A stretch of 64,000 bases of DNA from Datisca glomerata (taxonomy: Eukaryota > Streptophyta > Magnoliopsida > Cucurbitales > Datiscaceae): NCBI GenBank assembly GCA_003255025.1, contig QANY01002371.1:248001-312000 (forward strand), read 5' to 3'. Under the pieces are notes generated by a model, which worked only from the letters and a program-made list of their open reading frames with translations, was not told the DNA's origin and made no database searches. Positions 33,800 to 45,360 of this stretch are shown here, in pieces. Positions within the stretch are counted from its first letter, which is position 1, and each line of letters opens with the position of its first letter. The position numbers and the translations under genes were made by a program.

Positions 33800-36660
33800 A
33801 ATAATGCTTGGCGATACGGTACATAATTAAGAAAAAATGACGGTAAATATATGCGAGCAGGTAAGTGGTTAAGCTGTTCTATCACCTTATACTCACTTTT
33901 TATTGATGGGCTTAACAAATTTACATACTTCTTCTTCAGACACTACTCTTTATTTCTATATACCTATCATTATATTCGGGTCAATCACTTGACCATTATA
34001 CATATCTTTTTGGAACTCATGACCATTGTCATTTTCTTTGGCTTTCCCTTTCCTTTGCCTTTCAAACTCGTCGCTTTTATCCATTTTCAAAACATCTGGC
34101 GTGTAGCATCTGCCATTCCTCGTCATCCAACCTACTCCTGAAATATTATGCACTTGATTTTTGTACAATTATCACTCTCAAGAATCAACTTTTCAAAATA
34201 ACTCAAGATCCCGGTTTTAGACCACCGACTCACCACCGAAATATTATGAGGAGATCGAGGTCTGACGGATTTAGCGCTTGATTTTTGTCATCACCGCTTG
34301 CAATAACCTCATATCCATACCTCAATGGTATTGCTCTTGAATCTTTATAAGTAAATGCACCAGGTATTTAGATGGTGATGGGTGTCGGAGCATAAGACGT
34401 AGTGGTGCAAGTTGACTTTCCCTTATAATGTATTGTAAGAAGTTTTGGGATATAGGATGACAGTTCAACATTTTCTCCAGAAAATTCTTTAGTTATCATG
34501 AGGACTAAAGAGTCATCTTCTTGGTATTCCCTTTCTCCTTTATGACTTATTGTAAGTATCTTTACATCCAACAACCTTTGCACTTTAATTTTAAAATCAG
34601 CATATTACTCAATTGTATGTCCAGTCACGCTCTCACGAACACAAGCAATCAAAGTCATTCATATGCTTCTTAGAAATTCCTTCATCCTCTGAGTGTGTTG
34701 GGTAGACGTACCCCGCTTTAGAAAGTATTTCCATGGATGTTCTCACATCTTCTACATCCTTCTTTTCATATGAAAAAGATTCATCAATTATGTTTACGGT
34801 AGGATTCCCATGATTTGATAGAGGGTTGGAATTGATATATGGGTTCCCATTAGCCTTTTTGAAATTCAACAGTCCAGCTTTGATCAATGCTTGTACTCTA
34901 CCTTTTAATGTTGTGAAATTTTCAGTCAAATGTCTCAGTGCCCTAGCATGATAATCACAGTGAGCAGTCAGATCATACCACCTTAGGTATGGTGCTGGAG
35001 AGGTTATAAAGAACTGTCACCAATTGATTATTCCGTATCAATTGTGGTAAAAGTTTCATATATGACATGTTGATTAGATCGTAGTGGATAAAATATTGAT
35101 TATTTCTATTTCCCTTCAAAGGTTGATTAGTTTGACCAACATTTTGGTGGTGAGTCGGTGGTCTGAAATCGGGATCTTGAGTTATTTTGAAAAGTTGATT
35201 GTTGAGAGTGATAATTATACGAAATTTATGAGGTATTTGTCACATATGATCTAGCAGATTTGGGTCATTCACTATACTTTGGAAATCCCGGCCTTGGGTT
35301 TACAACTTGTGATTAGTACCCAAAAGTTGATCGTCTGTAGATCCCTTTCTTTTGCTTCAAGGGCGGCCTTTTTTTTTACGGATGATGATTCTGATATGAC
35401 TTCTAAAATTCCTCCATTCTTTACCCATATTCAATATTTTCACCAATCACTATAATGTCAGAGAAGTTGTTTAAAGCGTTTCTAATCATCTTATCATAGA
35501 ATGGAGATCTCAAGGTGTTAATAAACATTGCATCCAACTCTTTTGTGACAAGGGGGTGTAGCTGAGCAGCTAATTCCCTCCACTTTTACGCATATTCTTT
35601 AAAGCCTTCAGTAGGCTTTTTCTCCATCCTTTGTAGATCTAGACGATCAAAAGCCATGTCTATATTGTACTTGTATTGTCTTAAGAAAGAGTCAACTAAA
35701 TCTTTCCACCTCTAACTATGTTGGTTATCCAATTGGAATATACTAACGAGATACAGCCCCCATCAAGCTATCTTGAAAGAAATGAATCAGTAGCTTATCA
35801 TCATTTGCACAAACATCCATCTTTCTGCAGTACATAATAAGGTGACTTCTCAGGCATGTAGTACCATCATATTTTTCAAACTCTGGTAGTTTGAATTTGT
35901 ATGGGATGGTTACATCCGAGACCAAACATAATTGGGTGGAATCAATGGTACCATGTACATCTAACCCTTCAATAAAACGTAACCTCTCTTCTAGAAAATC
36001 CAACTTATCAATTGTCGCTGGATTTTTGCTTAGCTTGGCTTAACTTGGTAATGAGCCTCTTTGCTTTTGAGTCCTCGAGATTAGGTATAATGATTGGCTC
36101 ATCATCATGTTCTCCTTGTGAGGTGAAACTTTGATTGTGGCCAGGTGCTAGTGTCGGAGTACTGTACCCAGTTTTTCTTAAATGCATTAATTCCTGAGTA
36201 CTTGGAAATGGGTAGCATTACACATTTATTGGTATCGATGGAGCATGCTGGAATTGTTCCTCCTGATGTGTTGGTAGGTTGGACTGAATCTAAGTGGGTA
36301 AAGTGGAGTATTTGGCAGTTGATCTTATGATGATAAAGCCCTTTGCGAGTTTTCAAGATATGCTTTTCCTTTGCTGGTGGGGAGGAGTTCCAGCACTCCA
36401 GCCAATTACTCGTCCAGTTCCCTAATTTCTTGTTTCATTTCCTCTCACGATTTCTCTCTCTATTATTCATCCATGATTCTAGCTTGAGATTATGCTCTTT
36501 AACGATAATGGATGCGCACCCAATGAGTTTTTTTTCTCTTTTATTTTTATTTTTTTCAAAACAAAAAAAGAAAACTATATTAGTGATGCATGAAAAAGAG
36601 AAAGAAACTACAATGCATGAAGGAATGAAAGAAACTTCAATGCATGAAGAAGATATCACA
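33800..36660 (-). pseudogene. Gypsy-B gag
   Basis: The N-terminal region near 36500-36330 has a charged, Arg/Glu-rich start. The capsid region at 35743-36003 contains PYKFKLPEFEKYDGTTCLRS and LLIHFFQDSL, the classic retrotransposon gag core of this group. About 35740-35440 holds frames with Trp/Leu-rich gag motifs and FYDKMIRNALNNFSD. Nucleocapsid-type pieces lie at 34633-34929 and 34368-34583. Stops and frame changes separate the pieces. It spans the point where Gypsy-A is interrupted by plastid DNA (near 35130-35210 here) without interruption. Confidence 0.85.
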
Positions 36661-37080
36661 ATACATTAAAGAATCAATGCCCTATAATATAATGAAGTAA
36701 ATGATGAACCAATGATGCATGAATCTACAATGCATACAAGAAATAATGAACTTCTGATGCATGAAATGGAGAATTATATACACATCATGAATTACAAAAA
36801 TGTCGATGGATGGTGTTAATGACAATTCTAAAAAAATGCAGAGAAATAAGATTCGTAAAAAAAATAGTCTACTTGTATGCTAAAATGGTAACAATAGTAA
36901 TCAATGGTGTATGCTAGTGATGAAAATGATATATCTACAGTGATAATGATGATCATGATGATGATGATGATGATGATAAAAAATAAATTATGACAACGCG
37001 TCCTACCTAATAAATTCAGAAGACCTATGATTTATTTTGGCTCAACTCTCTATCAATATAAAAATGGTTAGACTGATTGC
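36661..37080 (-). other. Gypsy-B leader with simple repeats
   Basis: Untranslated leader between the primer site and gag. It includes a GAT-type microsatellite (about 36946-36976) and spaced AATGCATGAA-like repeats (about 36583-36770). Confidence 0.6.
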
Positions 37081-37102
37081 GTCTCCAGTGGAGTCGCCAA
37101 GC
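37081..37102 (-). other. Gypsy-B primer-binding site
   Basis: On -, LTR end GCGACA, then GCT, then TGGCGACTCCACTGGAGAC. It starts with TGG, as required to pair with a tRNA CCA end. The tRNA species is not assigned. Confidence 0.65.
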
Positions 37103-38150
37103 TGTCGCAACGTGCATGCGGTGCAGGGCGGCGATTAAAAAATCATTTAGAAAAAATCTAGAGTCGCCACCAATCATTTTAGGGTCTGATTGGTCACCCA
37201 ATTTTGAAACAAAAATTTTAGTCTATGAAAATTCAAAGTTGGTTCGGGAGTTATCTGCGTGCGGGAAAGGTGTTTGCACCCCACAACACCCATTGTAAAA
37301 ACCGTTACCAAATTTAATCAAATGTTATCCAAATTGTATTTTGAAACAATTTTAAAGAAAGAAAAAATAAAAGTGAATGAAATTAATTTTTGAATGTCCC
37401 ATTAGGTATACCTTGTGTCATAAAAATGAAACAAAATAAATGACCTTTAATGGGTGGTACAAAGACCATTGAAAAATAATTTTTTAGTTTTTTGAATTTT
37501 TTTATAAATCAAAGCATTATTGAAGTTATTCTCGGTATTTCAAAAATAAACCCCCACCTCAGTAGTTCGAGAAGTTTGGTATCCCAAAAAACTCAAAGTC
37601 CGTCATAGGAATTTTTAGTGAAGACTAATTGATTAAAATAAGATGATTTAAATTTACATGTTATTATTATGATGCATGTATACACATATTGTGTATTTAT
37701 AAGTGAATGTGGTATAAATCATATTTTAAGCATGATAATATAATATAAGAGTGCTAAATAAATAAAGATAAAAAAGTTATATTAATGACAAAAAAAATAG
37801 AAGAACTGAATAGATGAAAAGCTAGAACCACATGTAGTTGTAGAATGATAAAGTAGAGAAAATGTGTAAAATTGAAAAATAATATGTATAACATGTAAAA
37901 GAAGAAGAATGAAAAAATGTGAAGGGAATAAACATTAGATTTAACATATATTAAGAAAAGAAAAGAAATAAAATCAAAAGAAAAGGAAAGAAGCAAAAAC
38001 CAAACAAACAAAAAAGAGAAAGAAATAAGGGGAGGGGGAAGACAGAGCTATGGCTAAACAACAGCTTTGTCTGGAAAGAGAAAAGTGCTTGCGGCTATCA
38101 CGAAGAAGTCATAGACTTCTCTTCACCCTGAGTAGCGGCAGCTTACACAA
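37103..38150 (-). repeat. Gypsy-B 5' LTR, truncated
   Basis: Starts TGTCGCAACGTGCATG and matches 25774-26278 plus 28342-28790 in order, giving the uninterrupted target of the nested LTR (CCGTCATAGG near 37603). It fades out after a hairpin-rich segment (38041-38150). The remaining 1.2 kb of LTR, including its TATA region, is missing. Confidence 0.85.
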
Positions 38151-39370
38151 GGAGCAATCTTTTAACACACGTCCAATTGCACCTAATTTTATCCTATTTA
38201 ATTAGAATTGTATTTTCTAATTCATAGATGAACACTCCACACCTTATTTGATGTTCAAAAACATATAAGCCCATTAGAGGATATAATTTCAGCTTGGGCT
38301 TATACTAGTGAATTGAGTGTTGTTGGACATTCTTAACCTCAAAAACTAACTTGAAAGGTGAAATTTTCTCTCACAATTATAAATTAATTGTCAGTCCCCA
38401 CAACTAATGTGGGATAACCCCCAACATCAACCAAGTAATCCAAAGGCTCTAAACTCCTAGATCTAGTAAGAATTATAGATGTTCGATCCTCTCTAGTGAA
38501 AACAAACAGAGAAGTCCAATGAGAAAGCAGAAAAATATTTTTTTCCTTACGTTAACTCACTCTTTACAAGTTTCATGGAACTCGTCATTGCTCTTGAGCT
38601 GTTTTACTATCAGATTTTGATTCAAATCCCCCAAAGCTCGGGCTCTTCCAAACCTGTCAGTCGAACCCAGACAAATCACTTCTTCTAATCAAACAACACT
38701 TTAATCCCTACATAAAAAGAAAAACGCAGATTTCTATGTAAAGAAATACTCCTAAGCAGACCACCTAAGGTAGCATTGCAGCTCCACCCTCACATTATGC
38801 AACACACTTTGCCGTGCCCCAAGTTGCTTAATTTATTCGAGAAAGAAGAGGCTGATTGCAAGAATTAGAAGCTAAATTAGAAGCTAAATTCAAACAAATT
38901 TGAGAAAATGAGAGGGCTTTTTAAGAGAGTGAGGCATTGGAGAGGGCTTCCAAAATAGGGTGAAAGGGAGAGAGTAGAGTGAAAGAGCTTACTGACCATG
39001 GGGGAGCTCGTGGTCTGATCTTGGTTCCATGCGGATAGCAGAGAGAGAAGATAAACAAATATTTGGGTGGTTGAAGTCTCTTTGGTTTTCAGTGTGTTTA
39101 ATTTTCAGACGTGGGTTTCGTTTTTACTCCCGTGTCTTCACCAGCGAGATATAACAACGTTTTGGTTAAAAACGTCATGATAAAATACTATAAAAGATCA
39201 TATTTGTGGTAGTGAGTCCTCATGTTTAGTACTCTCCAATCAGATGTCCGAAAGGAGACAAATACTCTGGCTTAGTTATGTCAAGGCAATGAATGTATTT
39301 AAGGATGAAAATTAAATCTAAGCTATTCTGCAAAAACTACTTCGTCCCACAAAACCGTCTTGAACAACAC
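38150..39370. other. Flank with a possible small TRIM-like LTR
   Basis: No gene. Positions 38321-38426 run from TGTTGGACATTC to CCCCCAACA and contain ACAACTAATGTGGGATAA, which resembles the CCCACAT-bearing ends of plant TRIM elements (reading -). No target duplication is seen. The rest is unassigned, with purine-rich GAGAG tracts near 38880-39050. Confidence 0.35.
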
Positions 39371-39375
39371 GAGAC

Positions 39376-39654
39376 GTGATTTTTTTTTCTATTTTCCGAG
39401 ACGTGACCTCTCTCTCTGGGGTTTTGTTCCCTGTTTGGGTGTCCTCATACTATGTTATGTATCTTGAACTTGGTCCCATCGATGAACTTAACAAAACAAC
39501 TTATAAGTATATTGATCTTGAAGCAATAAGTTTTAAAGCTATATTTGATCTACCTCTTAAAGAGATAACAGATGCATTAAGATTCATTGGCTTCTCAAAG
39601 GGACGTGTCTCCACTATGGTAATCACCATGCGCTGTCATCTTGAATGCCTATAA
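39376..39654 (+). pseudogene. Unidentified exon-like fragment
   Basis: A 92-codon open stretch with a protein-like composition (VWVSSYYVMYLELGPIDEL, then EAISFKAIFDLPLKEITDAL). It does not look like a retroelement domain. I do not recognise the family. The open reading continues only to a TAA at 39652-39654, and upstream is non-coding. It is possibly one exon of a degraded host gene. Copia D inserted about 320 bp downstream. Confidence 0.35.
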
Positions 39655-39973
39655 CAAGGGCCACAAAAACTTCTCTCAGTTGAATGTCTCCCAGCATCTA
39701 CGATCCGTCTGTAGATCAGTTTGAGTTCTTAGGGTTCCATTTTTCTTAATTTTAAGTTTATATTATTCTTCATATAAGAGATAGTAACATCATTAAATTA
39801 GCCCTTTTGCAGCTTGTCTTTGGATTTACTTGATACTGTCAATTAACCATTGTGATTATTTCGTGTGCCTTTTCAATAGTGATTCAGTGCATTGAGCACT
39901 ATTATTGCACAATAGAAAAAATTTTACTGGTTGGTTCCTATTAACTGGTTTATGGCAAGCTTCTCGTTGTTAT

Positions 39974-40186
39974 TGATAAAGTATATACATAGCAAGCTAC
40001 GGTGAGCTAGAGGCTTGAACATCTGTACGTGCTGTTTCCATGTAGTCGACATGCAAAGTTGACTAACTAACCTAACAACTTTCATTTTGTATCTTGATTA
40101 CAAAATAATAGAAAGAAGAGTTGGTATTCTTACTCATCGAATTCCCTCTGTTTACCCATGTTCTTGAGTTCTACTGCAATTCTTCT
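39974..40186 (+). repeat. Copia D 5' LTR, short form (213 bp)
   Basis: From TGATAAAGTATATACATAGC to CAATTCTTCT. Compared with the 3' LTR it lacks about 73 bp that contain the likely TATA/promoter section. The adjacent TGGTATTGGAGCG (40187-40199) is the initiator-Met-type primer site. Confidence 0.85.
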
Positions 40187-40219
40187 TGGTATTGGAGCGC
40201 ATGTCATGGTATCTCATCA

Positions 40220-41030
40220 ATGGCAGCCTCCTCAAGTATAAGTACTGAAAGTAACTCAGGAGCAAACGACATTATGTCAAAATCTTTGAATTTTGCTTTG
40301 AATTCTTCACTGCTTATCAAACTAGATAGGGATAATTTTATGTTCTGGAAATGGAAAATTGTACCCACGATGATAGGACATGGTTTGGATGAATTTTTAT
40401 TTGGAAATGTTCCAAAACCACAGCAAAAATTAGCTGATGGAAGTACTGATCCTAAGTATGTTGCATGGATCAGGAGTGACCAGTTACTTCTAAGCTGGTT
40501 AAGGTCTTCTATGACCGAGAGAGTGCTAGGAATAGATCTTCAGTACAGTCAATCAAAAGAATTGTGGCAAGCGTTGGAGAGAAGTTACTCCAATCAGTCT
40601 AAAGTCAAGATGCTGCAAATGAAGAATATGCTCCAAAACATGAAGAAATGGAATAAACCAGTTGCTGATTTTTGTGATAAAATGAGGAATGTTGCTGAGA
40701 GTTTAGCTACTGCAGGGCATCCGATCAGTGAGCAAGACTTGTTACTTCATATTCTTAATGGACTCGGAGCTGAATTTGATTAAGCGTAGTTAATGTTACA
40801 TCCAGGTCTGAGGACCTCACAATTGAAGAAGTTCAAGCATTGTTAATAAGTCATGAAGCAGGAGAGGAAGATGAGGTCGAAATGGAAATCAACTACAATT
40901 CCAAGTATGTGGCAGATTGGGAAATGAAGCTCTGTACATCATCTTATACGCCTTCCTCAAGCTTGGGCTCTAAGTTTCAAGGTAGTCCAAACAGTAACTA
41001 TGGACTATCAGCCATGGTAGCTTCATCTGA
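40220..41030 (+). pseudogene. Copia D gag
   Basis: ATG at 40220 (MAASSSISTE) opens a frame of 188 codons with LIKLDRDNFMFWKWKIVPTM and LWQALERSYSNQSKVKMLQM, the copia gag (UBN2-type) signature. A TAA at 40781-40783 interrupts it and the same gag continues at 40784-41030. No CCHC zinc knuckle is visible, so the nucleocapsid part appears lost. Confidence 0.88.
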
Positions 41031-41150
41031 GATGATACCTGATCCTGCCTGGTACGTGGACAGTGCTGCCACAAACCACATTCCTGTTGATCTCAATAAC
41101 ATCCACTGCACAAAATTATCATGGTATGGAGACACTGATGGTAGGGGATG
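41031..41150 (+). pseudogene. Copia D protease remnant
   Basis: WYVDSAATNHIPVDLNN (about 41050-41100) corresponds to the family motif with DSGAT; the active-site Gly is Ala here. The domain then breaks off and 41160-41330 is non-coding-like. Confidence 0.75.
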
Positions 41151-41639
41151 ATAAGATTCTTAAAATTACACGCATAGGTTCTTCCTTCCTTCTTATTCCT
41201 CATACCTCATTAATTATTTTAGTTAAAATCCATGCTTAAAGTCCCTAAGATAAAAAAAAACTTAATGAGTGTATCCAAATTAACAAAAAAAAAAAATTCA
41301 CTATTCATTGAATTTCATTTAAAAACTTAATGATTGTATGAGTTGCAGCTTCTAGGAAGAAAAAGGGTAGTTGTGTTGACATGTAGAATCACTTACAACA
41401 CCAACTCAGTTCAACCTTCTGTTGAGTCACCTGTTATTACCTCCAAGAATAGTGTAAACAAGTCCCAAACTTTAGATTTTATGTCTTGTGTTTCTTTAGA
41501 TAATGTGTCTAGTAATACTTCAAATGTTCACCTTTTAAAGCACTGTAAATACTCTGAGAAAATACCAAGCAGTGTCAACCATCTCTAAACACTGCTCAAT
41601 GTAATAAGTTCTTCAATGATAATGCATTTCACCTTCATC

Positions 41640-42455
41640 TGATCTGTGGCATATGAAGCTAGGCATTCTACACCTAATGTTGTATCACAAGTACTTTAAC
41701 AGTGTAATGTGCATCTGCCAAAGAATCTCCAATCACCATGTAATGCATGTCCTAAAGGTAAAAGCCACGTACAACACCATACTGCCTTTTAATCACATTT
41801 TACTGAACCTTAACAGTTGGTGCACACTGACTTGTGGTGAACTTCCCCCATGTATTCTAAAGAAGGTTTCAAATACTACATCATATTTTTAGATGACTTT
41901 AGTTGGTAAACTTGGATCTTCCCTCTCAAACTTAAATCCGAGGCTCTCAAAGTCTTTGTCCAGTTTAAATCACTTGTTGAAAATCAGTTTTCAACCACCT
42001 TAAAGACACTGCCATCGGATTGGGGAGGGAAGTTTAGAGTCTTCACTGAATTTTTTATATCTCATGGCATATAATTTAGACATTCATGCCCTCACACCCA
42101 CAATCAAAATGGTAGGGTTAAACGCAAACACATACACATTGTCGAGACATGATTAACTCTACTGAGACAAGCTTCAATGCCTACTATTTTTTGGTGGAAT
42201 GCATTTCATACATCAGTCTATCTCATAAATAGATTACCTACTTCAGTTCTTAATGGTCTTTCACCTTATCAAGTGTTGTTTAAAAGGTCTCATAACTATC
42301 ACTTCCTTAAACCATTTGGCTGCGCATGTTACTCTCATTTGAGACCTTACAACCAAAACAAGTTACAACTCAGAAGTGAATTGTGTGCGTTTGTTGGATA
42401 CTTTCAATCCCACAAAGGCTATCTAATGTTCACCCTCCTAGCAGAATGTACATAG
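41640..42455 (+). pseudogene. Copia D pre-integrase and integrase
   Basis: LWHMKLG at about 41646 is the pre-integrase start. The core with an HTD-type first Asp is near 41826. The second catalytic region reads LPSDWGGKFRVF (about 42010-42045) and the HNQNG block lies near 42100. The C-terminal stretch 42177-42455 has VYLINRLPTSVLNGLSPYQ and FGCACYSHLRPY. Stops at 41890 and about 42070 break it. Confidence 0.85.
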
Positions 42456-42949
42456 CCATAAATGTGGTAGTTCATGAATCAAAATTTCCCTTTGGCCATA
42501 GTTTTTGTCTGTCCAAAACCAAACTAGAAATACCACCAGTAAAACAAGGAGTCAGTTTTCAATTATGTGTAGGTGATTATACAGAAGCAGCTCCTCAATA
42601 TCCTCGAGAAAGATAACTAAATACACCCTTTCAAGCTTCACTTGAGCATAAAGTTTCTTCAGGTAACTTCTCACACACTCCTCTTGCTTCTAATTCAGTT
42701 TCTCATCAGTCTAGTGAATCTAACACAATTGTTCCTCTTGTTCAAGTTTCCTTTGCATCAGCTTATTCACCTATTATTTCTCTAGAATCACTCACTGCTC
42801 ATTTACCTACTGATCACTTACCCAGTGAACATATATTAAATTCAAACCCTGAAACACATGACATGATAACTAGATCTAAAACTGGTTCGTTGAAACAAAA
42901 AATATTTCTATCAACCTGTCCTAAACAACAAGCTTTTGAAATCTTATCG

Positions 42950-43800
42950 GAACCTACATCAATGAATCAAGCTATTTCTAATCCTAAGTGGAAGAAAGCT
43001 ATGGACATGGAATATAAGGCTTTAATGTAGAATGAGACATGGGAAATGGTTCCTTATTGTCCTACAATGAACCTAGTAGGCAATACATGGATTTTTAAAC
43101 TCAAATACAATACCGATGGCACAATTTAGAGACACAAGGCATGGCTTGTAGCCAAGGATTTTCATCAAACCTTTGTCTTAGACTATACGAAGACCTTCTC
43201 ACCTATTGTAGAACCAACCACTATCAGAATTGTATTAAGCTTGGTAGCAACCTACAATTGGACAGTCAACCAGTAAGATGTAAACAATGCCTTCCTTAAT
43301 GGGAGGCTGGGAGTATAAGTCTTCATGGTTCAACCTGAGGGTTATATCAGCACATCATCTCCCACTTATGTATGGAAACTGAAGAAGGCACGATATGGCC
43401 CTAAGCAGGCCCCTCGGGAATGGTATGACAGCCTGAAAGGAACCTTGCTACAATGGGGTTTTAAGAATACAACATAAGATACTTCATTGTTTGTCTATAA
43501 GCATGAACAGTGTATTCTCATTCTTCTAGTACACATTGATGATATCCTTGGTACAGGTACCAATTCAGAAAGAATTCAAGCTCCTATTCATGACCTTAAT
43601 AAGAACGTTGCACTGAAAAACTTGGGCAACATTCATCATTTCATTGGCACAAAAATAGTAAGATATTGCACTGGTTTTCACTTACCAAAGCTGGCTATCA
43701 TTGAACTACTTCATACGACAAACATGAGCAATGCTAAACCTTGCCCCACTCCGTCTACCACCTCTGTCAAGCTGCACGATGATTCTACTGCTAATTTCTG
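42950..43800 (+). pseudogene. Copia D reverse transcriptase
   Basis: Blocks WKKAMDMEYKALM, WIFKLKYNTDG, FMVQPEGYISTSSPTYVWKL and KKARYGPKQAPREWY are the copia RT series. The catalytic box is HIDD in place of YVDD (about 43531-43542). TAG/TAA codons occur at about 43028, 43127, 43277 and 43316. Confidence 0.9.
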
Positions 43801-43809
43801 AGATGTTTC

Positions 43810-44513
43810 ATTTTATACAAGTATATTTGGAGTCCTTCAGTACTTGGTTCTTACAATAGATATTGCATTCACTATCAATAAGTTGAGCCAATTCATTCAG
43901 AAACTCATGATCACTCACTGGCAAGCCTGCAAACAATTACTTAGATGCCTTAAAGGGTCAATTTATGCAGGGCTTTTGATCAAACCAGCTCCTAATCTCA
44001 CATTGGAGGCCTACTCAGATGCAGACTGGGCCTCAAACCTGAATGATCGCAGATCAATAGGAGGATATTATATCTTTCTTGGGAATTTTCTTATCTTCTG
44101 ATCCTCCAAGAAGCAACCACTAGTTGCATGCTCAAGTACATAAAGTGAATTTCGGACACTTGCTAACACAGCAGTAGAAATCACTTGGATTCAGTCACTT
44201 CTCATACAACTACATGTTTCTCTCTCTACTACTCCAGTTATTTGGTGCGACAACATGAGTGCATCTTCTCTGGCTGGTAATCTAGTATTACACGTACTAA
44301 CCAAACACCTAAAGATAGATGTCCACTTCATTCAAGACATTGTCATTAATAAAGCTCTAAAAATCTGGTTTGTCCCATCTCATGATCAAACTGTAGACGT
44401 TCTTACTAAGTCCATCTCTGTCACTCAATTTCAATACCTGAAATCTAAGATTCAAATGGAAACATCCCCCTTTCGTTTGAGGGGAATGATAGAGTATATA
44501 TACACAACATACT
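43810..44513 (+). pseudogene. Copia D RNase H
   Basis: AYSDADWASNLNDRRSIGGY (about 44012-44070) and CDNMSASSLAGN followed by IDVHFIQDIV, then DVLTKSIS, are the copia RNase H blocks. The frame ends inside the 3' LTR with LRGMIEY, overlapping the polypurine tract, as usual for copia. Confidence 0.9.
44476..44486 (+). other. Copia D polypurine tract
   Basis: TTTGAGGGGAA directly precedes the LTR start TGATAGAG. In copia E the counterpart is CTTGAGGGGGA (55278-55288). Confidence 0.75.
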
Positions 44514-44772
44514 AAGGTCAGCTAGAAGCTTGAACATCTGTATGTGCTATTTCCATCCAGTCGCGATGCAAAGTTGACTAACCTAACAACTTTCAGTTAG
44601 TTTGGTAGTTGACCGAGCTCCTTAGTTATGTATTCTGAAGCACTATATGTATGTGTAAACCTCAATTATAAGTTTGATGCATCTTGATTACAAAATAATA
44701 GAAAAAAGAGTATTCTTGCTCATTGAATACACTCTGTTTGCTCATATTCTTGAGTTCTACTACAATTCTTCT
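44487..44772 (+). repeat. Copia D 3' LTR, long form (286 bp)
   Basis: From TGATAGAGTATATATAC to CAATTCTTCT. It includes a section (about 44599-44688, with ACTATATGTATGTG) that is missing from the 5' LTR and from the copia E 3' LTR. Confidence 0.88.
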
Positions 44773-44777
44773 GTTAT

Positions 44778-45085
44778 TACAGAATACATATCAAATTTCA
44801 ATGATTCAATATTGCAGTAAAAAAGTTCAAGTTGTTAATGACGTTAAATGCATTATTGTTCGTGTAGATAACCTAGCATGGGGAACGACGCTCCAGTAGA
44901 TTTTACTGCAAAAGGGTCTCTGGTTGAACTTATGACCATATTATACTTAAAAAATTTCTTGTTTTTATGGGTAGAGAGAAAGTTATTGAATTTCTCTACA
45001 TGTAAGATTTGATTGTAACTACTTTGAATAGGTAATTATTGAAATGTTTTAGACATTGTATGCAATATTCGTTCATGTAATAGGT
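44778..45085. repeat. Copia D 3' flank, duplicated at 55507-55806
   Basis: TTCAATATTGCAGTAAAAAAG, GACGTTAAATGCATTATTG, AGTAGATTTTACTGCAAA and GGGTAGAGAGAAAGTTAT occur in the same order in both flanks. Similarity ends at about 45083 here and 55806 there. It shows that copia E is a copy of this locus and not a separate insertion. Confidence 0.88.
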
Positions 45086-45088
45086 CAT

Positions 45089-45360
45089 TACTACAAATAT
45101 AATTTTTTACGACAGGTAAAACCCCTCGTTAAAGATGCTTAACGACGGGTACTCACCCGTTGTGCAAAAGGGTATCGTAAAAAATCATTCATTTTTTTGC
45201 AACGGTGAATTTTTTATGACGGTGGAATAGTGAACTGTCGTGATAAATTGTCACACTGTCATCAAAGCTTCTTTGTTTACGATGGTTTGATTGAGAATTG
45301 TCGTAAAATCATCTAGATCGGTTCAGTTCTATAATGATGGTCTGATTCTTTGATAAACAC
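45089..45360 (+). mobile_element. CACTA-like transposon terminus with subterminal repeats
   Basis: TACTACAAATATAATTTTTTACGACAGG resembles a CACTA end with the first base changed. It is followed by a cluster of short direct and inverted motifs (ACGACGGGT, CCCGTTGTG, CAACGGTG, ATGACGGTGG, CTGTCGTGA, TTGTCGTAA) typical of the subterminal zone of CACTA elements. The other end and a transposase were not found. Confidence 0.5.

Larger units (their letters stand above)
25774..38150 (-). mobile_element. Gypsy-B: Tat-type element, internally deleted, with two nested insertions
   Basis: On - the order is truncated 5' LTR (37103-38150), primer site, leader, gag, protease, linker, 3' UTR remnant and 3' LTR (30003 down to 25774). 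The region from RT to integrase, about 3 kb in Gypsy-A, is absent. The 3' LTR is split by a solo LTR (26279-28336) and the linker by an hAT-like element (32121-33301). Gag and protease match Gypsy-A closely in sequence and order. Confidence 0.9.
39974..44772 (+). mobile_element. Copia D: Ty1/copia retrotransposon with TG...CT LTR ends
   Basis: Gag, protease, pre-integrase, integrase, RT and RNase H lie in copia order between two LTRs. A perfect GTTAT target duplication flanks the element (39969-39973 and 44773-44777) if the LTR ends are TGATA...TTCTTCT. TG...CT is one of the known non-canonical LTR end types. Stops and frameshifts are present in most domains. Confidence 0.88.

Noticed and set aside
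36145..36330. 61-codon plus-strand frame
   Set aside because: Complement of the Gypsy-B gag N-terminal region.
38321..38426. Confident TRIM element
   Set aside because: TGTTGG...CCAACA ends and the CCCACAT-like text are suggestive, but there is no second LTR and no target duplication; kept only as a note.
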